A program made the translations under genes and the position numbers. DNA of 64,000 nucleotides from Leptospira ryugenii (GTDB taxonomy: Bacteria; Spirochaetota; Leptospiria; Leptospirales; Leptospiraceae), in assembly GCF_003114855.1 (NCBI RefSeq), contig NZ_BFBB01000003.1:313077-377076 (forward strand), in the 5' to 3' direction. The notes beneath the pieces are model-generated. The model ran no database searches. It saw nothing but the letters and a program-made list of their open reading frames with translations, and was not told where the DNA came from. Positions 36,034 to 45,181 of the stretch are shown piece by piece. How positions within the stretch are numbered: the first letter of the stretch is position 1; every line of letters begins with the position of its first letter.

Positions 36034-39000
36034 TTATGGATTTACCGTATAAGCAATCCCTAATACGTTACGATAACGAACCCAATTTTCCAACAAATCA
36101 AATTGGCACATATCAAATTTATCTTTTTCTTCAGTATACATAACCTCTGCATCTATCCAAGTGTTGATATTCACACGACCAGATTTCATTCTTTCGTATT
36201 CTTTTCTAGAAGCATACCGAGATTTGTTTACATTAGAGGAGCGGATTTCAAGTTCAGTCTCTTTTACTTTTATCTGTGACTTGGAATCCTCTTTTTCTAA
36301 TACGAGAGCTCTGATCAAATCCTTAATTTCTTCTCGGACAGAGATCATCTGAGAATCCAACTCATCGGAACGAGTCTTTCGCACTCCTCCATCAAAAGGA
36401 TTTACAGAAACTCCAAGAGAGATTTGTGCCCAATCATTTGTATTGAATTGTTGGGTACCTAAGTAAAAGTATCCACCCTTTGCAACTAACTTTGGATAGG
36501 CTTCATACTCTATCGATTTCTTTTGCTCTTCCAATGCAAACATCTTTTTATGTAAGGCCCTAAGTTCAAGGCGTGGCTCCAAATCGTTTTCATTGACTTG
36601 GAATTTTAGGTCATTGATGTCAGGAAGTCCTCCTAAGCTGATTTGCTCTTCTAAACCAAGGAGTCTTTTTAAGTAGAGAGTTGCGATTTTTTGTTTTTCA
36701 GTCAAATCTTCGATCGCAATTTTGGTTTGGTTGATCGCTTGCTCAATCCGAAATAACTCGCCCTCGGTTACTTGGCCAAGTAGATAGAGTCTTTTCAATT
36801 CTACCATTCGTTGGTTCAAAGTTTTTTGTAGATCCTTCAAATTAGCTATTTTTTTCTGAATCCTTTGGATGCTGATATAGGCAAGCAGAGATTCTGATTG
36901 GGAAGTTTCCTTTGCTCGAAAGGAGAGAAGTTTACTAGCATCTTCGGAATATTCCAAAGCCTTTGAGACAGCAAACCAATTGGCTGGATCAAAGAGTGTT
37001 TGTTGGATTTCCACTCCACCTGTCCAATAACTTTGGTTCAATCCATTTACAATAGGAAGAGATGCATTGGGAAAAAGAGTTTTATTTCTATCCACATGTT
37101 CTACAGATAAACCTAATTTAGGATAATACACTGCGCGATTCAATTTCTCGGTTTCAAAGTGTTTTCTCCTCCACTCTTCCCAGGCCAGTTTAACTCGAGG
37201 ACTTTCTTCTGCTATTCGTAGAACATCCTTCCAATCGAGTACTGTTTCGGCAGAGATTGAAAGAGGAAATGCTAAAAAGAGTGCAATGAAACCTAGGAAT
37301 TTCTTTTTTATTTTCGTACTTTCGTTTTTCTTCCCTAATATCAATAAGATAGCCGAGGGAACGACAACTAATGTTAGCAATGTGGACACTAACAATCCAG
37401 AAATCATAGTCCATGCAAATGGTGGCCATAACGTTGCCTCCGAAAATGCCAAAGGTAGTAGGCCTGCGACCGTCGTCATGGAAGTAAGTAAGATAGGACG
37501 GATTCGTTTCTGGATTGCAAATTGAACGGAAGATTCCAAACTCTTCCCCTCCCTTTGGCTACTGCCAACATAATCCAGAAGTAAGATTCCATTGTTCACG
37601 ACGATACCGACGAGTGCAAAGATTCCCAAAAGAGACAAAAAGCCAAACGATTGGCCTGTTATCAAAAGACCAGGGACAACTCCGATCAAAGAGAGAGGCA
37701 CCGTAATGAGAATGATCCCTACTTTTTTCCAAGATCCAAATTCAAACAAGAGAAAGGAAATGAGTAACATCATCCCAAGGGGTGCCACGGCCAGAAGTGA
37801 TTGGTTTGCCTCTGAGGATTCTGCCTGATCACCACCAAACTCCCATTTTATGGAATTGGGAAGCGATAAAGATTCAATTCTTCCAGAAATTTTGGGAACG
37901 ATTGCATCTACGGAAAGCCCAGGACCTAATTCTGCTAAAATGGTAAATCCGGTTTTTAAATTCCTTCTGAAGAGATAGGATGGTTCCCATTCCAAACTTG
38001 TTTGGCTCAAACTCGAAAGTTTGATAGGCTCTGTCCTTGTGGAAAATAATGTGCTTTGCGAGATAGATTCGATGCTCAAATCTCCTGGCTCCATGGTGCG
38101 GATCACAAGTGGGATGGCTCTGTCTCCCGCTTGGTACTTTCCAACGGGAACTCCCCTTGTCTGAGAAAGGATACTCAAACTAAGGTCCGACCGATTGGAA
38201 CGAAATCGACTGAGCGAGGCATCGTCTGCTTGCCAATTCACTTTTGGTGTTCCAATACTCAAATCACTACGGATCTCTTTCAAACCAGAAATCTTTGTAA
38301 GTTCTTGTAATACCAACTGATTTGTCGACACCAAGTCCTCAAACTCATTTGCATAAAACCTGAGTTCGATGGGAGCTTTGATAGGTGGTCCTTGTTTTAA
38401 CTCAAGTAGGATCACATATCCTTCGCTTATTTCAGTATCGATTTTCTTCTGCAGTTCTGCTTTAAAGGATTCTTTCTCCTTTTTGTTTTTCATATTGATC
38501 AAAATTTGAGCAATGTGTGGGCTGTTTGGTGATTGGTTTAGGTTGTAATAAAAGAGTGGCAAGGTTCTGCCAACAAATACAGTTTCATTTTTTACTCGCT
38601 TATCTCCTTGGATCCAAGATTCAACTTTTTTAGCAATCTCATTGGTTCTCGTTACATCGGTTCCTTCTGGGAGACGGATATCCACAAGAAGCTGGTCTCT
38701 ATCTGCGTCAGGAAAGAATTTCTTTGGTATCAAAGGAAAGCCAGACATTGCCACAAGGAAACTGATTCCAGCAACCAATAAGAAAAAACGATAGTGTTTG
38801 ATAACCTGTTTTCCTACCGATTCAGATAATTTGAGAAAGGGATCCGCCTTTTCTGTTCGTTTTGGCTTAAGAAATTTTTCTGCAAGGATAGGCGTTACCA
38901 AAATGGCAAAGACAAAGCTTACAAACAAAGTCAGCATATTGATGATTGGAATCGCTCTAGTAAAGTCTGAAGAATTTCCCTTAGAGCCCAAAAGTGGAAT

Positions 39001-40335
39001 GAAAGAAGCCAATGTTGTGCCCGTCGCACTGAGCAAAGGGAATGCTAGATCTGAAATTGTTTGTGTAAGAGCATCTGCCAATGCGATGCCACCATCAATT
39101 TTTTCTTGGATACTTTCCAGAACCACGATGACGTTATCAATGAGTAAACCCAAGGCCATAACAAAGGCGGCAATTGATATCTGGTGTAAAACGCCACCAA
39201 ACAATCCATATATCCCCAAACTAATTATGGCAATCATTGGAACGATGAATGCGGATAAAAGTCCCAAACGCAATCCCATCATACCGACAAGTACCAAGGC
39301 TACGATTAGAATTCCTGATAAAAGATTTACACCCAACTCTTGCAACCTGTCTTTTACATATTTTGGTTGAGAATTGATAACTGTTAATTTTAGATCTGGG
39401 TGTCTCTTTTGCCACTGGCTAACCACAGCATTGACCTTTTCTCCGAATTTGATCAGATCAATATTCTTTTTGGCAACAATGCTTATTCCTACCGAAAGTG
39501 TGCCATTCAACCGCATCCATTCAGTTTGTGGTTTTTTTGGGATCCGCCTTACCGTTGCAATATCGGAAACCTTTACTATCTCTCCACTCGCAAGTGGAAT
39601 GATTAAGTCTTCTATCGATTCTATGTTCCGAAACCAAGAATCAGTTTCTATAATTGTCTTTTTTCCACTTAAAGCAAATGTTCCGGGCGGAATCTCATGA
39701 TTTGCGGCTCGCATCCAATCATTTAAAAAACGTAATCCTATGCCTTTTGCATCTAACCTAGATTTGGGGATAAAAATCTCGACCTCCTCTTCGGGATCTG
39801 CTAATCGATTGATTTTTGCTACTTGTGGCAATTGCAAAAGCTCAGTTCGAAGAGTTTCCAATGTATCTTTGAGTAGAATCGGATCTTCAGAACCTGTTAA
39901 AGAAATCAAAATCGCTTCTTGGTCTAGAACCCTTCGATTCAAATCCCAAGGAAACATTCCTCTCGGGAAAACGGACTCCTTGGTTTTTAAAACATCCTCA
40001 ACCCTCTTCCATGCTTCATTGATTTCCTGTTCAGAACCGAGATCTTCGTTCAAACGAATTTCCACTAGACATACTTCGGGACGAATCCTCAATTCTAAAA
40101 CTGAAATCTCTGGTATTTCAACTAATGCCTCTTCGGTGGGCTTAGCAACCAACTTTCGCATAGATTCAATGGATGCACCAGGATAGATGAGTCGTAGGAC
40201 ACCCACTCTTTCTTTAAGCCTGGGGTCTTCTTCCCTCGGTACCACAAAAAATTCTAAAATCCCCAAAAAGAAGAGAGAGATACTAATCGTTAAAATTAAA
40301 TTTTTACGGTTTAATACAAAATTTGCTAAATTCAT
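36034..40335 (-). CDS. RND efflux pump fused in frame to a TolC-type outer-membrane factor
   Basis: A single 1,433-codon frame. Residues 1 to about 1005 are a complete RND transporter: N-terminal TM and porter domains, TM4 with ALGLLIDNVIVVLES, second porter domain and six final TM segments. Residues about 1008-1027 are basic then hydrophobic and end SISA-E, a signal-peptide-like unit. Residues 1030-1433 show an outer-membrane efflux protein (OEP) pattern: long helical runs (LNQRMVELKRLYLLGQVTEGEL), GVSVNPFDGGVRKTRSD, and typical repeats. RND and OEP are normally separate proteins. There is no stop in between. It may be cleaved in vivo at the internal site. Confidence 0.92.
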   Translation of the reverse strand: MNLANFVLNRKNLILTISISLFFLGILEFFVVPREEDPRLKERVGVLRLIYPGASIESMRKLVAKPTEEALVEIPEISVLELRIRPEVCLVEIRLNEDLGSEQEINEAWKRVEDVLKTKESVFPRGMFPWDLNRRVLDQEAILISLTGSEDPILLKDTLETLRTELLQLPQVAKINRLADPEEEVEIFIPKSRLDAKGIGLRFLNDWMRAANHEIPPGTFALSGKKTIIETDSWFRNIESIEDLIIPLASGEIVKVSDIATVRRIPKKPQTEWMRLNGTLSVGISIVAKKNIDLIKFGEKVNAVVSQWQKRHPDLKLTVINSQPKYVKDRLQELGVNLLSGILIVALVLVGMMGLRLGLLSAFIVPMIAIISLGIYGLFGGVLHQISIAAFVMALGLLIDNVIVVLESIQEKIDGGIALADALTQTISDLAFPLLSATGTTLASFIPLLGSKGNSSDFTRAIPIINMLTLFVSFVFAILVTPILAEKFLKPKRTEKADPFLKLSESVGKQVIKHYRFFLLVAGISFLVAMSGFPLIPKKFFPDADRDQLLVDIRLPEGTDVTRTNEIAKKVESWIQGDKRVKNETVFVGRTLPLFYYNLNQSPNSPHIAQILINMKNKKEKESFKAELQKKIDTEISEGYVILLELKQGPPIKAPIELRFYANEFEDLVSTNQLVLQELTKISGLKEIRSDLSIGTPKVNWQADDASLSRFRSNRSDLSLSILSQTRGVPVGKYQAGDRAIPLVIRTMEPGDLSIESISQSTLFSTRTEPIKLSSLSQTSLEWEPSYLFRRNLKTGFTILAELGPGLSVDAIVPKISGRIESLSLPNSIKWEFGGDQAESSEANQSLLAVAPLGMMLLISFLLFEFGSWKKVGIILITVPLSLIGVVPGLLITGQSFGFLSLLGIFALVGIVVNNGILLLDYVGSSQREGKSLESSVQFAIQKRIRPILLTSMTTVAGLLPLAFSEATLWPPFAWTMISGLLVSTLLTLVVVPSAILLILGKKNESTKIKKKFLGFIALFLAFPLSISAETVLDWKDVLRIAEESPRVKLAWEEWRRKHFETEKLNRAVYYPKLGLSVEHVDRNKTLFPNASLPIVNGLNQSYWTGGVEIQQTLFDPANWFAVSKALEYSEDASKLLSFRAKETSQSESLLAYISIQRIQKKIANLKDLQKTLNQRMVELKRLYLLGQVTEGELFRIEQAINQTKIAIEDLTEKQKIATLYLKRLLGLEEQISLGGLPDINDLKFQVNENDLEPRLELRALHKKMFALEEQKKSIEYEAYPKLVAKGGYFYLGTQQFNTNDWAQISLGVSVNPFDGGVRKTRSDELDSQMISVREEIKDLIRALVLEKEDSKSQIKVKETELEIRSSNVNKSRYASRKEYERMKSGRVNINTWIDAEVMYTEEKDKFDMCQFDLLENWVRYRNVLGIAYTVNP

Positions 40336-40943
40336 AATTTGACACCTACTTTGAGGCCAGAAAATAATTCACCTAATCTAGATTTTATGATAATCGATCC
40401 TTCCGTAAGATCTCCACTCACAAGGACCAAATTTTGGTGAACACCTTGTACTGTGATAGGAACTGAGACAGCTTTTCCATCTCGCACGATGTAAACACTC
40501 GGACTTTTCCCGAATGGATTGTAGATTGATTCAACTGGAACCGGGTAGGTATATTTATCCTTTGTATAAAAACTACATTTCAATTCGGCAGAATCTATGA
40601 GTCCTTGGGGAAAGGAAAATCGACTTACGATGCGCTCTTCGCGGTATTGAAGATCCACAAAGATATCCTTTGCCATAGCATAGGGTAAACTCAGCCTAAG
40701 TTTGTTTGGTTTGTATTCTCGTAAGATCCTTTCGTGATCTTTTGAGAATTCCAAGTAGTATTCCCTCTCTCCTTTTCTTTGGTTTACTTTGGCTCGAAGC
40801 ACCATCTCCTTTAAAGGGATGGATTCCAGAATGCGAAAACCATTTACGGGAAGTTCTTTTTCGATCGATCCATTCCCTTGTTTACAGTAAAAATGAAATC
40901 CAATACATAAGAGGACCAAACTTTGTGTGATTAATGCCTTCAT
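40332..40943 (-). CDS. Short lipoprotein resembling the C-terminal part of an RND periplasmic adaptor
   Basis: The 203-residue lipoprotein has a signal ending LCIGFHFYC. Its last 70 residues follow the adaptor membrane-proximal pattern: VPVESIYNPFGKSPSVYIVRDGKAVSV, then HQNLVLVSGDLTEGSIIIKS. Adaptors of RND pumps are usually about 350-450 residues with a lipoyl domain and a helical hairpin that reaches TolC; neither is seen here. Its ATG follows GGAGGGG closely, and its stop overlaps the fusion-pump start by four bases. It probably bridges the RND domain to the OEP half, or lacks the hairpin because the OEP is supplied in cis. Confidence 0.7.
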   Translation of the reverse strand: MKALITQSLVLLCIGFHFYCKQGNGSIEKELPVNGFRILESIPLKEMVLRAKVNQRKGEREYYLEFSKDHERILREYKPNKLRLSLPYAMAKDIFVDLQYREERIVSRFSFPQGLIDSAELKCSFYTKDKYTYPVPVESIYNPFGKSPSVYIVRDGKAVSVPITVQGVHQNLVLVSGDLTEGSIIIKSRLGELFSGLKVGVKL

Positions 40944-40965
40944 CTCCCCTCCAGGTTGACAGTGA

Positions 40966-40980
40966 CTACATTAAATGTAG
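40966..40980. promoter_or_regulatory. Perfect 7-1-7 palindrome, candidate TetR-type operator
   Basis: CTACATT-A-AATGTAG lies between divergent efflux and TetR genes. On the minus strand it is just after a -10-like TATTGT (40981-40986), so a bound regulator would block the efflux transcript. The half sequence AAATGTAGACA recurs at 41013-41023 on the plus strand, 40 bases away. Binding by the adjacent TetR protein is inferred. Confidence 0.6.
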
Positions 40981-41008
40981 ACAATATCCACATTCTCTCT
41001 TTTGTCAA
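40981..41008 (-). promoter_or_regulatory. Candidate promoter of the efflux operon
   Basis: On the minus strand, TTGACA (41003-41008) and TATTGT (40981-40986) are separated by 16 bases, a good sigma-70-type layout. Transcription would start inside or near the palindrome at 40966-40980. Confidence 0.5.
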
Positions 41009-41012
41009 TGAA

Positions 41013-41023
41013 AAATGTAGACA
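41013..41023 (+). repeat. Second copy of AAATGTAGACA near the efflux promoter
   Basis: The 11-base word AAATGTAGACA occurs at 40973-40983 and again at 41013-41023, 40 bases apart, on the same strand. The spacing is near four helical turns, suggesting two regulator sites facing the same side of DNA. Seen directly; function inferred. Confidence 0.45.
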
Positions 41024-41052
41024 CAGGAAAGATTTATTTTTAGAATGAAACT

Positions 41053-41688
41053 ATGGTTCGAATGAGAAAATCCTACCACCATGGAAATTTGCGAGATGCC
41101 ATTTTAAAGGAGTCCCTTCTTTGGATCAAAAAAGAAGGCATCGAAACCTTAAGTTTGAGAGAGATTGCAAAAAAGTTAGGTGTCACTCATTCAGCACCAA
41201 ACAAACATTTTCCGAAAAAAGAAGTGTTACTGGCAAACATGGTGGAACATGGGTTCATTCAATTCCGTATCGCACTTCTCGAAGGTTGCAAAAACTTGGA
41301 GACTGAACCAAGAGAAGCCTTCCAATCGATGTGCCTCTCTTATATTAAATTTGCAAATGATAACCCAGAAATCTATCGATTGATGTTTTCCAAAACCTTG
41401 GATGATTATGAAGATTACCCTGCTTGCCAGAAGGCTGGCTTTGCATCCTTTCAAGTTCTTTTGGATGCTGTAAACAAATTGCAGGAGGGTGGTATCATCA
41501 AACAAGGTGACATCCGTGAGATTTCTTTCCTCTTGTGGTCGCTCATCCACGGTTATGTGCTTCTATGGCAAGAAGGCCGTATTGAAGGATTAAAAACCAA
41601 AATGGAAGGAAAGGCAGAAAAACTATCCGACACTCATTTCTTTATCTCCTTAATGAACCATCTCAATTCGAGTATTTTTCTCACGTAG
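41053..41688 (+). CDS. TetR-family transcriptional regulator
   Basis: The N-terminal HTH is clear: NLRDAILKESLLWIKKEGIE, then LSLREIAKKLGVTHSAPNKHF. The C-terminal ligand domain (about 140 residues) is aromatic-rich (IYRLMFSKTLDDYEDYP, LLWSLIHGYVLLWQEG), as in drug-responsive TetR/WHG-type members. It is divergent from the RND-TolC operon, and the intervening 109 bases hold a palindrome at the efflux promoter, so it probably represses pump genes until a ligand binds. The ATG at 41053 is used; ATG 41062 is an alternative. Confidence 0.9.
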   Translation: MVRMRKSYHHGNLRDAILKESLLWIKKEGIETLSLREIAKKLGVTHSAPNKHFPKKEVLLANMVEHGFIQFRIALLEGCKNLETEPREAFQSMCLSYIKFANDNPEIYRLMFSKTLDDYEDYPACQKAGFASFQVLLDAVNKLQEGGIIKQGDIREISFLLWSLIHGYVLLWQEGRIEGLKTKMEGKAEKLSDTHFFISLMNHLNSSIFLT

Positions 41689-41746
41689 ACAAGCCTCTGC
41701 AAATTCTTCATTTCCAAAGGATACGCAAAGCAAAATCTAGGTAATC

Positions 41747-42370
41747 ATGAAACCTATCTCTTTGCTTTTACCAGTGTGTCTATTGGGTCTATTTGCAGAT
41801 TGTAAGAAGGAAACGATTGATCTCAACAAATGGATAGAGGAGAACCAACAAGAAAGAGTTGTGAATCTCTCCAAAAAAGAAATCGCCTACCTGCCCAAAG
41901 AAATCTCCAAACTCCAAAAGGTGGAAGAGTTGACCTTACAGTACGACTCTCTCGTGGCTATTCCAGAGGAACTAGGAGAGCTAAAGCAACTTAAGATTTT
42001 AAATCTGTATGGCAATCCCATCCAGTCTTTGCCGAGTAGCTTGGCAAATTTACAAAACTTAGAAGTCCTTCTTTTAGGAAGAACCAAATTGGAAAGAGTC
42101 CCAACTTTTTTTCGAGAACTGAAAGAGCTCAAAACTCTAGCCTTGGATGAAACAAAAATCCAACTGACTGAAGAGGACGTAGAGATTTTGGCCTCCATCA
42201 AAAGTTTAGAAAGATTGGATCTGACCCTACTGCGGAGCTACCAAAGTTTACCGAAAAACATTGGGAAACTATCCTTCCTTAAAGAAATTTCCTTCCAGAA
42301 GATACCTTTTGAAAAGGCCGATGTGAAAAGACTCCGTGATGAACTTCCTGGGGTGAGAGTGAAACTCTAA
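41747..42370 (+). CDS. Leucine-rich-repeat lipoprotein
   Basis: The signal [19 protein letters not shown] has a lipobox. It is followed by LRRs of about 23 residues with the pattern L..L.L....L..LP..L: for example [19 protein letters not shown] and [22 protein letters not shown] lipoproteins are expanded in Leptospira and are thought to be surface binding proteins. There are about five recognisable repeats. It lies 59 bases upstream of ileS but is not clearly functionally linked. Confidence 0.85.
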   Translation: MKPISLLLPVCLLGLFADCKKETIDLNKWIEENQQERVVNLSKKEIAYLPKEISKLQKVEELTLQYDSLVAIPEELGELKQLKILNLYGNPIQSLPSSLANLQNLEVLLLGRTKLERVPTFFRELKELKTLALDETKIQLTEEDVEILASIKSLERLDLTLLRSYQSLPKNIGKLSFLKEISFQKIPFEKADVKRLRDELPGVRVKL

Positions 42371-42429
42371 GCTCCATTTCGGATTTTTCCGTTTTCGATT
42401 TCTCCTTACTTGCAAACTATGGCTGTACC

Positions 42430-45180
42430 ATGGCAAAAGCAGAATCCGAGAATCCGTATTCGAAAACGGTAGCACTCCCCGAGACCAATTTTCCAATGAA
42501 GGCCGACCTTTCCAAACGAGAGGTCAAACAAATCCAAGACTGGAAAACAAACAAAACCTTTGCAAAGATGAAAGAAATTCGCAAAGGCCGAGCTAGCTTT
42601 GTTTTGCATGATGGCCCACCCTATGCCAATGGGAACTTCCACACAGGGCATGCTCTTAATAAAATTCTAAAAGACCTCATTTTAAAATCCAAAACGATGT
42701 CAGGTCTATATGCAGACATGATCCCAGGTTGGGATTGCCATGGACTTCCCATTGAAGTTCAAGTTCTAAAAAACCTTGGCAAGGAAGCAAGGAATACAAG
42801 CCCCACAGAGCTCAGAAAAAAATGCCGTGAATATGCAAATGAATATATCGCCAAACAGGGAGAAGACTTAACTCGCTTTCTGTGTTTCTGGGAGGAAGAC
42901 AATAAATACCTCACCATGGCACCTGAATTTGAAGCAAAGATCGTCGAAGTCTTTGGGAAATTATTCGAACAGGGTTATATCTATAAAGGCAAAAAGCCAG
43001 TCTATTGGTGCATTGATTTAGCTACAGCGCATGCAGAAGCCGAAATTGAATACCAAAACCATACCTCTCCCTCCATCTACGTTAAGTTCCCTGTAGAGGG
43101 CAAAACAAACGAATCCGTTTTGATTTGGACAACGACTCCTTGGACTTTACCGGCTAACTTAGCAATCTGTTTCAACCCAGAACTTGAATACGCTGTCTTT
43201 CAATCTGACAGCCATGGAAAATTAATCCTAGCGACTGGACTTGCAGAGGCCGTAAGCCAAAAAACAGGCCTTTCATTACAAAAAGAGACCGTTCTTTCCA
43301 AAGACGATCTAGCAAAGATGGTATTCCGTCATCCCTTCCTTGACCAAAAATCTATTCCCCTCTTTGGACCGCATGTAACTTTAGATGCTGGAACTGGTTG
43401 TGTACACACTGCACCTGGCCACGGAACTGATGACTACCGGGTAGGGACTGCAGCAGGTTTACCACCTTTTTCACCCGTAGATGATTACGGTCGTTATACG
43501 GATGAATTTCCCTTGATGAAGGGGATTAAAATCTGGGATGCCAATCCCAAAATCGTTGAGATCTTAAAAGAAAAAAATGCTTTGGTTCATTATTCAGAAT
43601 TCGTACACTCTTACCCGCATAGTTGGAGAAGTAAAAAACCTCTGATCTTCCGTGCGACTCCACAATGGTTTTTCTCGATTGACCATGCAAATCTACGAGA
43701 AGATTCATTAAAGGCAATAGACAAAGTGAACTGGATACCAGATTGGGGCATCACTCGTATCCGCTCTATGGTGGAGTCTCGTCCCGATTGGTGTTTATCT
43801 AGACAAAGAAATTGGGGTGTTCCTATCCCATCTTATACCTGTACATCTTGTAACCATACTCATCTAACAAAGGAATCTATCTCGCACTTCATTGAGATCG
43901 TAAAAAGGGAAGGTATCGAAGTCTGGTATGAAAAATCAGCTAAGGAACTATTGCCATCCGGTACAAAGTGTTCGCAATGCGGTTCAGAAGAACTCAAACA
44001 AGACAAAGACATTTTGGATGTTTGGTTTGATTCAGGAGTTTCCAGTTTTGCAGTCTTTGGGGATTCAATAGGAAAAGAACCTGCGGATCTTTATTTGGAA
44101 GGATCGGACCAACATAGAGGTTGGTTCCAATCCTCACTTTGGCCATCCATGGCTATCCGAAAAGTACCACCATACAAAAATGTTCTCACACATGGATATG
44201 TCTTGGATGAGAAAGGGCATGCTATGTCAAAGTCGCTTGGGAATGTCATCAACCCAACCACTGATATCATCAATATCTACGGGGCAGATATTTTAAGGCT
44301 TTGGGTTTCCACTCAGGATTTTCGAGATGATGTAAAGGTTGGAAAAGATTCCATAAAAATCGTTGCAGACAATTATAGAAAGATCCGTAATACCTTCCGC
44401 TATTTATTAGGAAATTCCAAGAAAGAAGCCCTCTCTTATTTTTCCAATGTAAATGAATTGGAAAGAGTAGATGCCTTTTATCTTTCCAAACTCTACCAAC
44501 TTGTGGAAGATCTGAAAAAACACTACTCCCAATACCAGTTCCACCAAGTGTACCAAAAGTTACTTCTCTTTTGTACTGTTGACCTTTCTCAGGATTACTT
44601 TGAAATCATTCGTGACCGTATGTACTGTGAAAGGCGAGATTCTAAACTCAGAAAGTCTTCAGAATTTGCTCTTGCCAAAATTTTAGAAACCTTAACTATC
44701 CTGTCTGCTCCCATTTTGAGCTTCACTGCAGAAGAAGTCTGGCAAGAATTTGGAAACCAAGACTCTGTTTTTTTCCATGATTTCCCAACTCTGCAAGAAT
44801 ACCAAAACCTCGACTTAGAAAAGGACTTAGCACCGATCTTTGAGGCAAAGGAAAGCGTACAGAAAGCACTGGAAGAGGCTCGAAAAAAGGGCCTCCTTGG
44901 AAAGTCCTTAGAGGCAAAGGTACAAATCGAAACCAAATCTGAAGACTTCCGATCTTTAGAATCCTTTTCAGAAGAGGATCTTGAGCTTTTCTTTGTTGTT
45001 TCTCAAGTAGAACTAGGAAGCAAAACAGAGGGTGAAGCACTCTCCGAATTGGGGACAGACAAGGTCAAAATCAGAGTCCTAAAACCAAAACAAGCAGAGT
45101 GCCCTCGCTGTTGGCGTCATACGCGAGACATCCAAAAAGAGGGCGATCTTTGCAAACGATGCGAAGAAGCGATACGATAA
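42430..45180 (+). CDS. ileS: Isoleucyl-tRNA synthetase
   Basis: The 916-residue class I synthetase charges tRNA-Ile. The HIGH motif is in [19 protein letters not shown], and KMSKS is AMSKSLGNV. The editing domain has [13 protein letters not shown] and [12 protein letters not shown]. The C-terminal zinc site is CPRCW...CKRC. The length and zinc tail fit the bacterial type. No T-box leader is visible in the 59 bases upstream. The gene ends directly against murJ, with an inverted repeat across the junction. Confidence 0.98.
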   Translation: MAKAESENPYSKTVALPETNFPMKADLSKREVKQIQDWKTNKTFAKMKEIRKGRASFVLHDGPPYANGNFHTGHALNKILKDLILKSKTMSGLYADMIPGWDCHGLPIEVQVLKNLGKEARNTSPTELRKKCREYANEYIAKQGEDLTRFLCFWEEDNKYLTMAPEFEAKIVEVFGKLFEQGYIYKGKKPVYWCIDLATAHAEAEIEYQNHTSPSIYVKFPVEGKTNESVLIWTTTPWTLPANLAICFNPELEYAVFQSDSHGKLILATGLAEAVSQKTGLSLQKETVLSKDDLAKMVFRHPFLDQKSIPLFGPHVTLDAGTGCVHTAPGHGTDDYRVGTAAGLPPFSPVDDYGRYTDEFPLMKGIKIWDANPKIVEILKEKNALVHYSEFVHSYPHSWRSKKPLIFRATPQWFFSIDHANLREDSLKAIDKVNWIPDWGITRIRSMVESRPDWCLSRQRNWGVPIPSYTCTSCNHTHLTKESISHFIEIVKREGIEVWYEKSAKELLPSGTKCSQCGSEELKQDKDILDVWFDSGVSSFAVFGDSIGKEPADLYLEGSDQHRGWFQSSLWPSMAIRKVPPYKNVLTHGYVLDEKGHAMSKSLGNVINPTTDIINIYGADILRLWVSTQDFRDDVKVGKDSIKIVADNYRKIRNTFRYLLGNSKKEALSYFSNVNELERVDAFYLSKLYQLVEDLKKHYSQYQFHQVYQKLLLFCTVDLSQDYFEIIRDRMYCERRDSKLRKSSEFALAKILETLTILSAPILSFTAEEVWQEFGNQDSVFFHDFPTLQEYQNLDLEKDLAPIFEAKESVQKALEEARKKGLLGKSLEAKVQIETKSEDFRSLESFSEEDLELFFVVSQVELGSKTEGEALSELGTDKVKIRVLKPKQAECPRCWRHTRDIQKEGDLCKRCEEAIR

Positions 45181-45181
45181 A

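Noticed and set aside
38798..39370. 190-codon plus-strand frame opposite the RND gene
   Set aside because: Antisense shadow of a well-conserved transporter frame.
42371..42429. T-box leader for ileS
   Set aside because: The 59-base gap is too short and no T-box sequence is visible.
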